A stretch of 64,000 nucleotides of DNA, taken from assembly GCF_050436995.1 (NCBI RefSeq), contig NC_134747.1, forward strand, positions 9,803,501 to 9,867,500, in the 5' to 3' direction. The translations under genes and the position numbers were made by a program. Under the pieces are notes generated by a model. It was not told where the DNA came from. It was given only the letters and a program-made list of their open reading frames with translations, and did not search any database. Of the stretch, positions 50,079-63,929 are shown piece by piece. The DNA comes from Anticarsia gemmatalis. Taxonomy: Eukaryota; Arthropoda; Insecta; Lepidoptera; Erebidae. The number at the start of each line of letters is the position of its first letter. Position 1 is the stretch's first letter.

Positions 50079-50500
50079 GTTCCGTACCCAAATGGTAAAA
50101 ACGGGACCCTGTTACTGAGACTTCTTGGTCGGTCTGTCACCAGGCTGGATCTCATGATATGAACCGTGATAGTTAGACAGTAGAAAATTCCATAGACGAT
50201 GTATTTTTTTCTTTTTTGCTATATCGACAAATCAATATAAACTAGAATAGAATAAATAGTTATGAGGTCACCCATATAACCAACGTCATCTTTGGCGTGT
50301 TTTGGTCGATGTTGATAACCAGTTAATAACGACAACAGGCGGATGGTCGAAATATTTACTGAATATGCATTTGCATAACAGCAACAAATAGGCCTTTGAA
50401 ATATTGACAGATTATCTATTAATTATTATATGAACTATAAAGATATGTTTCATACGGAACCTTCCGTGCGCGAGTCCGAATCGCACTTGGTCGATTTATT
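50079..50500. repeat. Old lepidopteran interspersed repeat
   Basis: Left side cggttccgtacccaaatgg; right side catacggaaccttccgtgcg then gcgagtccgaatcgcacttgg. The 'ggttccgta' ends are inverted. I recall this pattern as widespread in moth genomes; the type is uncertain. Degenerate, no ORF. Confidence 0.5.
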
Positions 50501-51363
50501 TAAGCATGGTAATTTCTGGGCCTAAGCAGGTACATTTCGTGGTATAATGAGTCCTTGGAGTTCAGTAATAGATCAAAGTATAATTAGGGTAATAAGTGAC
50601 ATAACATGACTCCTGTGGAAATAAATACAATGCAATAAGTAGAAACATTTATTTTTTATTAAAATATTATTAATTTTACACAACCTTCAAGCCAAACAGT
50701 AGTTATTTGTAATTTATTTGTAATTTATTAGTAGTATATTGGTACCTAAGTACCAATATTTGTCACAAATACTATCTTGATTAATAGAATAATAATAATC
50801 ATCAATAAAATTAACATTATTATGCATTTATTATGGTAAAGAGTCTGTCATTTTTTAAAATTTAGCATATAATGCTGGAATATTCTGCTAATATTATTGG
50901 TAATAAGTGCCTATTGAACCATAATATAACTATGTACCATTGTTTGCTTGAGGGTGGTGTAAAAGACAAACTTGAACTTCACACACTTGAACTTGTTAGT
51001 TATCCAGTTGAAATAAACATTTTAATCTTATAGTAATTATAAATATTGATAGTTATCAATTAGATCAGTTCAGTCAGATGGAGCCAGCATCAGTATGCTG
51101 ACACACATCTCAATATTGTATTGTCTTTCAGTTATTTAATTGGTTGTGAATTGTTTACTGAATGAGGGGTAACCCAAATGAACCTTTCTGATAACAGTAT
51201 TTAGATTTTTATGGGAAGTTTAGTATTATCTATCTAATGAACACCTTAACATAACCTTACAAATCGTAATACAACTTTAAGAACATTTTTAACTGAAGAT
51301 ACTGGAAAAAGTAGATATAATACATTGTCTTCTGCGGGCAATTGTATTCTTTGTCCATAACTA

Positions 51364-52666
51364 CTATGTTGCTTGCTTACTATGACCTTTGTCACTGGAT
51401 TTTGTGTACAGTGGCTTTCCATTGGTGTCCCAGGAATCAGGTGGAAGTTTTTTGAAGGCAAAAGCCATATACACCGCTAAATAATAAACAAAATGTAATT
51501 AAACACTGAAAATTTTAAAAATTTACACATTTTTCAATCAATAAGTAGGTACTATACTTACTTGCAACCTCCCATTCACTTGAACTCATTGTTCCAACTT
51601 GATCTTTCTCAGTCTTGTTTTCTTTATTTTCCCAAAACTGTTTTGCATGTGCATACTCATCTTCATCAGCCATCAGTTCTTTACCTGGAGGTGGTGGATA
51701 AACTTCAAAGCATCTTATTTTCTGCAACAGCTGTTTATATTTTTCAGAGTGATCTTTATAGAATTTTGAAAATGGTGCTTTGTACATCAATTCTAAACCA
51801 TACTCTTCTGCAAGTATAGTAAGCAATTTAAAATTAACCAAAAATTCAGGACAATCAACAACTCCTTCAAGGTGAAAATCATATTTTCCACCAAACAGTG
51901 GATACCCCTTTTCCACATCGAAAAGTAATTTGATGTTATATATTCTATTGCCAAAAGTACCATGAGGTGATTTTTTCCCGCGAGATACAATTTCATAGGC
52001 ATTGGGAATTGTTCCAAAAAAGTAGCCTCCTGGTTTTAAACATTCTGATATATTTGTCAGCATTCTTTTTGCTTGACCTAAGCTTTCGAAACTATAATGC
52101 AAACCAAATTGACAGCTCACTATGTCAAAGTTAATGGAAGGATCCTGGTATTTATCTCTAAGAGTTTCTTTACTACAATCAGCTGCAATAAATTCTGCAG
52201 AGAAGAGACGTCCACAACGCGAGCGCAGCTCTTCATATCGGTTCTGGCACTGTTGAACTGATACCTCAGCTATGTCAGCAAAAACAACGTGTTCTACTCT
52301 AGCCTTTTGCCATTTACTTAAGTCGCCGCCTTTACCACAGCATACATCTAGGACTCTTAGTGACCTGCCATAATCTTTTTCTCGAATTTTGTCACTGTAT
52401 TCTTGTATAAGTACACTTTTGACCCAGTTGTTAAAATTTCTGAGATAAAATATTGGTGAATTAAATCTTTCCCTTAAACCTTTCTCTTCTAAATGATTGT
52501 AGTGTGCTGCCACAACTGAGCTATGTTCTTCACTCGTTTTCATTACTTTCTTAGGCAGTTCATCTTCATCTTGAGAATTACGTCTTCTCAAGTTGCGTTC
52601 CCCGTTATGCGAAGTCTTTTCTGTATCGTCTGAGGTTTTTTCATCATGATTATTAGAACTCGACAT
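51364..52666 (-). CDS. RNMT: mRNA cap guanine-N7 methyltransferase
   Basis: Nuclear enzyme that adds the N7 methyl group to the mRNA cap using SAM. Two coding exons (52666-51562 and 51476-51364) give 405 residues. A charged N-terminal tail of about 55 residues is followed by the methyltransferase fold: IFYLRNFNNWVKSVLI, SAM motif I VLDVCCGKGGDLSKW, FADIAEVSVQQCQNRY, the FDIVSCQFGLHYSFES motif of cap methyltransferases, LKPGGYFFGTIPNAYEI, and the C-terminal WEVATVYMAFAFKK. An upstream in-frame ATG at 52690 would add eight residues; MSSSNN is preferred. The second exon's short tail after FAFKK is lineage-specific. Confidence 0.94.
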
Positions 52667-54465
52667 TTTCTTTGTCAAAATACTATACATGCATTATATC
52701 TTACAATTGGAATGTAAAATATCTGTTTATTTTTGTGTTGATTAAAACCGAACAAACATTGCTATTCGCTTTCACGTTTGTCACGTCATGCGATTTTCTT
52801 AACTGTCACTTCAATAAACTCAGTTTGATGTAGAACGAACGAACAAAGTTTGATTTTGACAAATAGTGAACGAGATGACCAACAAATATATTTTTAAGCT
52901 TGACATTCTCGTTACTCGTTATCACCGTTTATTAGATGAGGTGCCCTGCAATTGAAATTATCTCCAAAAGAAGGTATAATTCAGCACTGTACATTAAATT
53001 ATAACATTGATATCTTAGTGCACTCAATTTAAAAATGTGCCTACATAACGAAGTTAAGCTACGAACCCTTAAATAATGAATTAGCATATGCTACTAACTA
53101 TACATTTAATTTTTTTAAGAAAAATGAATCACAGATATGACATGATATTAATGGGATTGATGGGATTGAAATTCAAGTGGAATGGAAACAACGGTATAAA
53201 ATTGTAGGTACCGGTACCAGACAAAGTTGGGCCAGTCCGCTGGTATAAATGATTATTAAGGCGAGCTGTAATGTTTTGGAAACAAATAATTGTATAACCA
53301 TCCATAATCTATATTTTCTTTGGAGTCCCTCTCACATTCTAAAATTTAAATAGCTGGGCTACCACCAAAGACTTTTAAAGAAGACTCGTATACGTGCCAA
53401 ATAACTTTGTGTGTCTGAATGTAGTAACAATAAAAATAAGAGTTGTACCTATGGTGTGGTTGCGTCTCGGATGATGAAGAAGGAACAATGATGAACGACA
53501 GCGGTAATTACCAAGAGCTATAGAAGTTGTATGTTTACTATATCTTCTTGAGTACCAGTTATGTATTAACCGTAATAGAAACAATAATGGTACAAAATTG
53601 AGGATGGGATATATAGAAAAACTATTATGTCCTGTACCCATACCTCTAAATAAGTAGGTTTTCGATATCTTATCAGAACGAATTTTGACAGTTGATTTAA
53701 TACGCTGGCTTAGCTACCGATTATGTTATTCGATACTTATCCATAGAGTGTCAAAGTGGCCCTTGGTACCTATCTATAAATTTAAGATTTATTACTTTTT
53801 ATATTTTTTCTTCTTTATTTTTTTTTAGTACCTATCCTACATTTTATAACTAAAGGATTCTGTTGAAGATGTTCGTCTCAACATTTCGGTAAGTATATTC
53901 GCACCATAAGATGGGTATAAAGAATATTACCTATGATACTGAATACCGGATTTTTTCTCCTATCAAAATAGATAAACACCCTAGATGTATTATGCACTTA
54001 CTTCACTTTTTATGAGTTACAGACAGATGAAAGATTTTGAGGGACATCTTTGCCCAACAATGGGACGGCATAGGTTAAACTGTAGTAATATCATTATTAT
54101 AATGCTTTCTGGGAATTCTTCGTCCCCTAAATAATAGTCGGTATATAAGAAAACAGTATTTATTGTCGTCGTGCCAATAAACTGTTTTCTTATGTAGTTA
54201 CAATTACTCTAAACTTACAATGAGCTTTTGCTATAAGATCCTAGAAAAGACAATAACAGTATCGTTCCATTTTTGTATACAATTTTTATACACTGTACCC
54301 AGTTTATTATAAGTTAATTTGAATCAAAACAATTGCACAGGTAGATTACTAGTAAGTGGTTAACTAGTATCTACCTACTTTTATATAGGTAAGCGTGGAT
54401 TTTACTGATCAGCTAGGTAATCGTTGATTATATAGATGAGGATAGTACCATGTATGTTACGCTAT
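52667..54465. other. Intergenic upstream of RNMT
   Basis: RNMT promoter near 52667-52850. A possible orphan start (TATAAAT at 53775, ATG at 53869, donor GTAAGT at 53889) has no visible downstream exon. The sequence ttgcccaacaatgggacggc near 54050 looks like an old retroelement tail. Confidence 0.45.
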
Positions 54466-55000
54466 TAGGTATGCAGGCAATAGGCAGACAGGGCAGTCCG
54501 AGGGAGCCGCGGCCGCAGAGGCGGAGGCGCGCGCGGCGGCGGGGGCTCTGTGCCGTTACGTGGTGCGCGCGCGACGGCAGCGGTGCCACGACGCGGACGT
54601 GCTTCACTCAGTTCGTGCGCGAAAGTCGTTACCTGCGTCACACGATAGCACTTCCCCACACGCAAACAGTAATCCTAGAGCACGCCAAAGCGAAACCAAT
54701 CGATTCATGAAGTGTCCGAGTATCTTTGTTTGATATTTGTGTGCTAGTCTACAGGAGCAACAGGCTCCTAATGTATTTCAACTTTGTGAAGTTGTGAGAA
54801 AGCGCGTGACGTCAGAGAGACCGGCCGCCGCGATCATATGTTGGACGCGGATGCAGTGATGGAATGTGGCGTGTTGTTATGGTGACGTGCGATGGTGCAG
54901 TGCCTTGGATTACCTGGTTTCTAGCAGCAACGCCGCCAGAGCGCGGTTCCTCCACGGGAACCATGCGTAGAAAAAGATGAGCCAGGATGCTGAGAGCTTG
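54466..55000 (+). promoter_or_regulatory. GC/CpG-rich candidate promoter and first exon (distal)
   Basis: GC-rich, CpG-dense DNA in an AT-rich setting, with a full CRE palindrome TGACGTCA at 54807. It ends in CTTG|GTAATA at 55000, a possible donor. The short ATG frame before the donor (54978, MSQDAESL) hits a stop if joined to the exon at 63829, so it would be leader. The 86-residue ORF across the GC-rich part resembles nothing I know. Confidence 0.4.
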
Positions 55001-58000
55001 GTAATATCATTTTGTAATCAAAGTTCTTATCTACCACACTAATCTGACGTAATTCACAAAAAGTCTAAAATATCTAAACACATAATATTGTATGAACAAT
55101 ACTGTGACTTCTTTTAAAATTGCAAGGAAGACGAATTGATCGAAGAGATGTCTAACGATAACTGACAACATTCCTATTAGATCACTATCGAGAAAATTGC
55201 GGAGGCGATTACAGTTTGGCTATTTATAATGATGATGATATAAAGAGTAAATGTATTTGCATCGAGTTGGTGACGTTCAAGGCTAGTGATACTTCTAATG
55301 TTCATGTTAACATAATAAAGCTAACTTGTATCCTTACATTCTTGTTTGAACAATAACACATACCTACCAGCTAAAATTGGCAGCGTGATCTAACGATAGC
55401 TTTAAATTAATTAAGCAACAGGGAAAATATGATACTGTTATTGATTAACAATAAACCCTGTTGTTTACCTTAGTCATATGTAACATGTCTGTTTCCGTAG
55501 AAATATAAAACTGCAAAGTACTTATATTAACCAAAAACAAAAAAGTGGTTAAAGTTTGAGATACCTCGAGAAGCTTTTTGGGTATTTTTTTTTTTACGCA
55601 AGGAACAGTTAGTTATGTGTATTGATCTTTACGTTGAAAACTAATATTTACTATGCTGGCTCGCTATGTATTATTTATACAAAATTATATTTTTTCTACT
55701 AATATTTCTATTAATCTAAAATATTGCATCAAGTCCACTTAAAGCAATATTTTTTGTGATGATTCAATCAGTGTGGGTGCTTATTTCGCCTACATAACTG
55801 TACGAGTAGGTATATTAAGTAGAATGGATCGATACACCTAATAAAAACAACATAACAAGACAAGGTTATTGACTTGTTCTGCTGACTAATGAAGAGTTGT
55901 TCATTTTGAAAAGAACATGTTGATGATCACATGTGATTTAAATGTTCATCGTAACCTTACACAAACCCGACGAACAATTTAAATAAATAAAGTTTTTTTT
56001 TATTATAATAATAAGCATTTTTAAATACCCACAATTTTAAATCACTGTATGCGTTTCATATAAGTAATACACGTTGTTACATACTTAAAACTGAAATAAT
56101 TTTTATACATAAAACTTCATAAAAGTAAGGCACAGAGGTCGATTGCAACATTAGTTTAGTTAGTCTAGCAATAAGGCAGAATGTCGAAAGTGTTCGTGGG
56201 ACCAGTGGCTTGCCACACGCGCACTCGCTCCAGTTTCTGCACCATTGTTAACTTTCAGATTTCCTTCTGTTCTATCATAACTGATGTATAAGGTGAAACG
56301 AGCATTTGTAAGAAAACAAGTATTATACCTCTAACGGTTTTCATCTGAGGCCTCGTCACAATGTAATGCTCATGTTTCTCTGTATCAGCACTACCAAGGT
56401 TAGATTTGCACATCACGAGTCAATGAAATGTTTGCAGGTGGTACAATTGTGCATTTCACTGGTTATTATTTAAGTATTAACTCCTTATTATTGCATTTAA
56501 TCTAAATTATCGTTTCGGACAATGCGTACCTATATAATAATATATCGGCTTGTAGGCTTGGTTCAGCCAGTACTATTTCCCCAGAAACAATTTAGTACGC
56601 CGTGTTATCATATTTTATCATTTCCGCATGATTTCTAGTAATGAAGATCGGTGTGCGCACATTTCGACAATCGCATTTTTTTGTAGAAAGTGAAACGGCC
56701 CGGACCTTCGACTAACACTTTCACGTTACATTGCGTTCTATAGAATTTTTAAGTAACAGCACCTCGCGTAACACGAGGCACTCGACAAGCTATATTTACA
56801 GGAACGAGGCACTGGTTTCAATGTTTTAATATATGTTGCAAGAGAATTCAGTTATTAGTCGAAAGTTATACTTACATATATTTATAGTATCGCGCGTTGA
56901 TATCTTTTACACCGAAAACGGTCTAAATCATAGGTTTGTGACGTGACACTACAGTATGGTTTTTATACGATGGATAACGTACTTATGCACCAATAAACCA
57001 AGTGTTATTATATTTTGTTTAATGGATTTTTCAATTCATTATTCATTCGTGTTCGTTCTTGGAGTGCATTTGTAGTTGACGTTATGCATTGTTATGGCAC
57101 GCACCAATTAACTTTCTGTGACTGCATAGCTGCAAGCCATTGCGAAGAAGTAAAATAATTAAATCAAATATTTAGGGGAAGGGTGAACGTGGCTGAGACG
57201 TAACAACGACCGAGTGCCTAGCTGTTCTGTTTTAATGTTAGTTTCAAAGCAGTGTTAATAGGCAAAGTGCCTATTTGATTTTAATACAGTTTGACATGGT
57301 AAAGATTCTTAGTTCAAAGCACAATAGATTTAATTTTCTGCAACTGCGTACAGTGCCCACTTTTCGCGCCTCAATGATGCAAACGTTCTATGTGAACGAT
57401 GTTCAAGTATGATATAATAAGATATTTGGAGGGTTTTTTTTTGCTAATCTGAGTTATAGTACAATACCAACAATAGGCACTTGTCATAGATGAGATACGG
57501 CGATATATAACGATGTACTTATTATCATTCTTGCCGAATGCTAAACCTTTTGAGATAAATACATAAGTATATTCAGAGCATAATACGCCGATATTGCCGG
57601 GTTCGACAATTTTTACGAAAATTGTTAACCAATAGATGAAATGGCAAAGAAAGTATTCAAATTCGACTCCTTAAGTTACTATTTATCCAGAGGTGGTAAA
57701 ACTCCGAAATACGTCTTAGGAGACCAAAATGTGCCGATATTCATTTGAATAAAATCTTATATTATAATAAAATTATTATTATAGATAACAGAGCGATTAA
57801 AACTGAAATTAAAAGTATTCGTGCATGTTTATCCGCTCCACATAATACCGCATATACTAATGAACTACACACAATCTTTCATATAGTGTAAGGTTAGGTA
57901 TTTGTATATTGTTTTTGTCATTGGTTGCATGTAATTTAGTGGGTACTAAATTATCCTCGTTATGAGGACAAAATGACATAAATACATGTAAACAATGTAA

Positions 58001-59625
58001 TTGGTAAAGTTATAAATAGTTTGAAATAAGCAGTATTTCAGGTTTAAGCTGTCAAAAATTTGTAGCTACGAAAATTATTTAACTGAATTCTCTAGTACTT
58101 CTGCAAACGGACGCATAACACAATTAAAGAAGACAACATCTCTACTTACAATATTTGGTTTTAGAGCTCATCCATTATTTATAGGGAGAAATTTTCTCAC
58201 TATGCTTATATTTTGGCGACATTATTACCTATGTTGTATAGAAACAGCATGTTATACATGGCATGGATACTTGCTGCTGCATGTTATATGTAACGCCATC
58301 TAGTGTTACTTTTCGTAAAATCAACTATATTGTGATAATGTAATGAATAATTTCAATTGCATTAAATACAATTATTAATATTCTAAAAGTCGACATTGTA
58401 TAGTCAATATTACACTACTTATACAATAAACAAGGACAAAAGGGTGTTACCATGACCGTTTATCGGTCAGTCCGCGGTTTAGCTCAGACAATTAATATAG
58501 GGGATTTTGTTGTCTAATTATGGTTGCAACGAAGTTTCAAAATAAGGGCGAAAAATGGAAAGGTTTTAGGGAACTTTCTCAGTAGCATGGGTTGTATCAT
58601 GTAGCATGTTGTTGGAAAGAATTGGAGTTTGTGAAAATTCAAAGCCCTTTGTTGATTAAGGGGTTGTAAACTTTCGTATAACTTCTTCTTCCGTAACTAT
58701 AATGCAAATGCGAAACTTTTTAACAATGCATGTTTATTTGAAACCTTCCTCGCAAAGACTGTACACAGAATTTCTTATCTATTTGCCAAAATATTATTGT
58801 TATGCGGATGTCAGGGACAATCGATTATATTATAAAAAAAAAATAGTGGCTGTGTGAAGCAAGTTTTCTTACATCTCCTGGTAAATCAAACAAATTGGTA
58901 AGGCGCTGATTAAAATTTTGATATAGTCTAGTTAGGTATTATTGAAACGAAACTAAATGATAAGAATTTTACGGATTTACAGAATGACGCAACTTGTTGT
59001 GTAGAGATTATGAGGAAGTACTGTGGATGATTTATTGAGTATGATTCAGATGACATCCGGTGACACGTACTTATTATTTATGTATTGTTTTTGTAACTAG
59101 AGTACATACAAATTCTGCAATTTATTTCATTGTATTTATGTTATTAACTGAACTCCGCGTACAAACCTTCATCCCAAATTTTGCCTTTCGGGTTGGTATA
59201 GATTTTTTGAATACTTTAATTATTGCAGCGTGAATAAAGTCAGATAAATAGCCGATCACCGTTATTTTAAACCATATACATATATAGAGCAACAAAAAGA
59301 TAACAAACAGATAAGTTTATATTTTTTTATCTCTATAATAGTTCAAGTTAACAAAACTTAACACTGAGACTATAGAGACACAGAATAGAACACATATTTA
59401 GAGGTACAATACAACGACTATAACCATTAGTCACTAAATATCGTATAAGTAAACTAAAAAAAAAACGTTAAGAAGACAAACTTACGCTTAAGCACTGAAG
59501 ATGAAACTTTTACACGTCCAATATTTATAACATTTTATAAACAGTACGTCATACGAAAGGTCTAACGGATTCATACCAACAAGTGAATTAAGGATATTTC
59601 TTTCAATTTATTTTGATTTGGTGAC
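55001..59625. other. Long non-coding stretch between the two candidate promoters
   Basis: 4.6 kb of AT-rich DNA with no ORF above 60 codons and no recognised repeat. Most likely intron of the right-edge gene. Confidence 0.5.
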
Positions 59626-60001
59626 GTAGTGTGACGTCACGGTTGTAGCGCGTCGGAAAAACTGAGATAATCCTGCACATGCGTGGTTTCCTTGTCGCGT
59701 CAGTCCTCGAGCCGTGCGATGGAGCTCAGACGACGCGCGCCGGGCGTCGAGTGCGGAAGGGCATCACTTGTCAACCTCTTTGCGTTTAGTTTACATCCAG
59801 TGTCACTTATTCTTATACTTTTAGTGAATTAAACTTACTAAAAACTTATTACTTAAGAAGCCGATTCGTTTTTCTGTTACGTTCTGTGGTGATTGTGAAA
59901 AGTGATGGTACATTTTTTGTGTTTTTACAAGACCGAGTTTGGAGTTTATGTGTAATTTGCATGGTAATTAGTGATTGTTGTACCTATTAGTTTGTTATCA
60001 G
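59626..60001 (+). promoter_or_regulatory. CRE-bearing candidate promoter and alternative first exon (proximal)
   Basis: GTGACGTCAC palindrome at 59631, an insect-type initiator TCAGT at 59700, and a DPE-like AGACG about 27 bp later (one base short of ideal spacing). A GC-rich stretch follows, and a strong donor CAG|GTATGT stands at 60001. Together these look like a TATA-less first exon of about 300 nt. Confidence 0.45.
59719..59832 (+). other. 37-codon small ORF in the candidate leader
   Basis: ATG at 59719 to TAA at 59830. The N-terminal half is Arg-rich (MELRRRAPG) and the C-terminal half is hydrophobic (HPVSLILILLVN). Probably an upstream ORF if the region is transcribed; no homology recognised. 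Confidence 0.3.
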
Positions 60002-63000
60002 GTATGTGTTTAATGCCAAGTTGAAAGAGATCTTTTGTGTCTTCACCTGTAGTCTTTGTCAAGAATAAATTTCGCATTATCAGCTGTGCAGGTAATGCAA
60101 CTGAGGTTACATTCAAAGGAAACTTAATTACTTGTTGTGAGCAATCTGTAGTACAAAGATCTTCATTAAGCATCAAGTATGACTAACAAAGATTTCCAAC
60201 TATTACATCTGACTTATGTTTATGACGCTATTATCGTTGGTCCGAGAGCTAAGGTTGATGACATTTTTGTATGCGGTTTGGCTTAATTTGATGTGATAAA
60301 TTAAGTACCTACATATGGTTCTATAAAAACAATCGTAATTAATAAATGCTTAAAATATTTCGCATATATTTGTATAATGAAGTCAGTGGACGTATTTTTC
60401 ACATGACTGTCATTGTAATTTAAGTGGTGTAGCCTCATGCGTAACATATAGGTACTCGTTTTCATTTAGTAAACCTAATATTCTAATACGAAGTTTATCA
60501 TCCAAAAGATTAACTTATCCAAAACTTATTTTATTAGCATTTTCTCCAACTTCCAGTTCAAAATAACCTAATACTTACATACTTAATATTTTTATATATT
60601 CTTAATCGATATAGATGTAGGTTTTGTACATGTGAAAATGTAGCACAACAAAGTCCTTTACACTAAGTTTGTTCGATACTACACGGTAACGTAATTTCCT
60701 CATTCAGTGATAATAGGCTCCAAGCCTACTAAGTACGAGCTAGATAATCACTATGAACACAAAGCGGTTTGAAGTTGCACTGTACATACATTATATGAAT
60801 ACACGATCGAGTGTGGCAGGCACCGCACCGCAACCAGGTAGAGTCCTAACAAATCTTTTGTATTTTTTGTACGAAGTGCACGGTGCACCTGACGCGACTG
60901 CTGTTTCCTCACCTGTCGTTTTCGGCTTGATTCCGTACGCCTGCTTGAAATTTCGTTAAACCTTTGTATCACACATACCTAAATTTAAAACACCTGCTGT
61001 CGAACACCTTGTGTTTAAAATGTTTAACTTTGTAAAATATAAATACGTTATACTTGCAATGTTTTTAAATATATAAAGCAGCGAAAAACTAAATAGAGAT
61101 AACATTTACATAAGTAATAAATGATTATATTATCTATAATTCTGGGTGCTTCGATATAAAGTGCCAGTGAATAAATAAAAATACATTCGAGAGCCAAAGT
61201 ATTTAAAAATAATTCTCTTACACATACAGTATGCGTTCTCGAATTACTTAGAAATCGTTCCGACGAACTACTTTTAAATGTTGCAATATTGCGATTTCAA
61301 CATTTTTAAACATGGACAAGTTTTTTATATCTATGTTACAAGCAGTAAGTAAACGTAAGAATTTATATGACGTTTAAACGAATGTTGTCATAGGTGCAGC
61401 ATATTTGACTTGTTTCTATACTCCGTCATTTCGCTTCCTCACTTCAAACCGAAGTCTCATTCATTACACCTATAAAAATACAATAATAACAACATTGTTT
61501 TAACTTGGGAAAAATAATAAGCATACTAGATTAATTTTTCAGATATTCGTCAAACATCTTAAAGTTTAATAGTGACAGCAAAGCATAAACTGGTATTATA
61601 AATTCATCTTTGAAATGGTAGAGATTTTGCATTCCACATCGTTAGCAAATCTCTAAATGTTACATTTGCTATGCAATTCTGTGCAACATGTGATATTTTA
61701 GTGAAAGACATTAAACGCAAGTTGTGTCTAGTTCTCGTCGGCAGCCGCTCCCTTCCTCAATTATCCAATTTCCTCGTCAGATATCGACCTAGTCTACATA
61801 TACTCTACTACCAACTACAGCGCTAATACCCCAGTTATTTAGAACATAGTGTTTCGTAACTAACTGCACATTTTTATAGTTGTTAATGTTGAAAAATTTA
61901 TTGAAAGTTACGTATGAGACAGGTATAGAGCAATCTATACTTCTATACTAATATAATAAAGCTGAAGAGTTTGTTTGTTTGTTTGTTTGAACGCGCTAAT
62001 CTCAGGAAGTACTGGTCCGATTTGAAAAATTCTTTCAGTGTTAGATAGCCCATTTATCGAGGAAGGCTATAGGCTATATAACATCACGCGGTCACTAGGA
62101 GCGGAGTAGCAACTAAAAATGTTACAAAAACGGGGAAAATTTTGACCCATCCTCTTAGGTGACGCAAGCGAAGTTGCGCGGGTCAGCTAGTCATAAATAA
62201 AATATATTGTAGAAACTTAAATTTCATTGCTACATAAAAGTATGTTTAATATGTATTTCACTTAATATTTTTGAGTAATTAGTAGGGTTCATTTTGATAT
62301 ATGGGCGTTAATTAAAGTTTAAACTTTGATTATATTCGCGGAACGGTTGCGGCTTCTGTGGTAATCTCAATATAATTATCATGATGCTCATAAAAGCCTT
62401 TTATGAGTGCTCTCATGTTATTTATAGTTCGTATTAATGAAGTTATACATAATAATATGGGTAATAATTATAATTAATTTAAAATGTGTCTCTACTATCA
62501 GTAGGTATCACTCACGACTTCTATAAATAACACGGGAATGTCCACACTCCAGCTACTAATACATAAGTAGGCGTATCTACGTTACGCTATTTTACAATAA
62601 AGTAACATTTTAAAATAGAAACAATACTTATTACATATTATCACAGTTTTAATGCAGATTGCATTATGGCGGCTCTGTACCTATTGTTATTAACACTCGT
62701 GTAGGTTAAATCTATTATTAAAATGATACACAATTAAGATTCCCAATGACCTTTTAACGAACGTCATTGTAAGTCAAATTATACTGGCACGATGCCTACT
62801 CACAAACTTGTGATTAGATTACACTTCGATATGAACAAATGAGTAAGTTAAACTTAAGTTTTATGATACACTGGTAGTTCAGAGGCGAGCTCTGCATTGC
62901 GACTGTTATCATTTTAAACTAACACGCAAACTGGCAAGTGCCTTAGCAACCCCAGTCAGTGCACATTTGATAAGCCTTTGCTACAGATTCTATAGTACTA

Positions 63001-63828
63001 TTTAAAGTAACTACTACCGTAATATAATCAAGTTAAAAATGTAATGATTACATCATTTAAAAAACGCTGTTGAAGACAAACTACCGTTAAATGTGCTCAG
63101 AGACCGGGGGTTAGTAAATGTTTGGTTTTAGTACTTTGATGATGTTGATATTTACACATTGTTATATAAATGAAAACCATCAACTTTAATGTGGTAGTAA
63201 CAGTAAAGTAAAGTAATGGGCCAACAGTAAACAATGTGTAGCATAACACTAAACAATGTCGGTCACAACTTGCCACGCTGAGGAACAATGAGGATGTCCT
63301 ATATCTGTCGTCTTCATGTCGTCCCATTTCTATAATGAAGTTGCTTCACGTGCTTGTGAATAAATACATTTGGTGTATAATGATTCAAATATAATTTTAT
63401 ATAATGTAGTGTTAAAGGAAAGACTCTACCTTTTTAGTTTTACGTACGAGCACCAATATTTCTGTCATCATTACCCCTTACGCATCTATCCAAACAGAAT
63501 TCCAATAAAGATTTGATAAATAAAACAATGATTCATAAAATTTGTCAGCCGGGAAGCGTTCCGTTTACTCACAACGAATGATAAATAGCTTGTTAGTTGC
63601 GCGACCTTATCAACCAACCTAGACCTTGATGCCTCATCTCGTTCATCTAATCTAAAATAGCTTCAATCTGTATTTATTTTTAGATACACAATACATTTGT
63701 GGTTTAGGCTTCAAAGTCGTCTTAGCTCTCGTGTTATCAACAATTTTATCACCTGGCATTGAACACATTTCTGTATTGTTATTTTTCTAACCCGTAAAGA
63801 TTACTATAACTTGGTTTCTTTTGATTAG
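60002..63828. other. Putative intron before the right-edge exon
   Basis: 3.8 kb, AT-rich, with Helitron copy 5. Short ORFs at 60753 and 63097 carry no recognisable features. Confidence 0.5.
61934..62190 (+). mobile_element. Helitron-like non-autonomous element, copy 5
   Basis: Same family. The 5' end shows a small local duplication (TCTATAC twice at 61934 and 61942), so the exact start is uncertain; the 3' end is CTAG^T. A few bases are missing in the central 'acgctacgacc' part. It lies in the long non-coding region before the right-edge gene. Confidence 0.8.
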
Positions 63829-63929
63829 GGACAATCAGAAATGAGCACTTAAGATTTGAGTGAGAGAGTCGCGATGAGTGTTACTGCGAACGGTAGTGGC
63901 AAGGTGGAGCAGGTGGAAGTCGGTTGAGA
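63829..63929 (+). other. Putative 5' leader part of the right-edge exon
   Basis: Begins after TTAG at 63828 with a good pyrimidine tract. Joining it to either candidate first exon gives stops before 63930, so this part is likely untranslated. Confidence 0.4.
63874..63927 (+). other. 17-codon upstream ORF
   Basis: ATG at 63874, in frame to TGA at 63925, ending three bases before the ATG at 63930. It encodes a short hydrophilic peptide (MSVTANGSGK...). If transcribed it could reduce or re-route initiation at the main ATG. Confidence 0.4.

Larger units (their letters stand above)
47744..51363. other. Intergenic, RNMT 3' side to TOP1 promoter
   Basis: Holds the TOP1 promoter (next to 47744, with GC-richer sequence to about 47850), Helitron copy 4, the SINE-like element at 49683, the old repeat at 50079 and the RNMT 3' UTR. 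No gene seen. Confidence 0.55.

Noticed and set aside
53375..53641. 88-codon minus-strand ORF
   Set aside because: Low-complexity, no recognised motif, no splice or promoter context.
53869..53889. Orphan start exon (ATG, seven codons, GTAAGT) with TATAAAT upstream
   Set aside because: No convincing second exon before the next features; kept only as a note in the intergenic entry.
54450..54710. 86-codon Arg-rich ORF in the GC-rich island
   Set aside because: Both strands are open there because of high GC; Arg-rich translation is what CpG-rich promoters give by chance.
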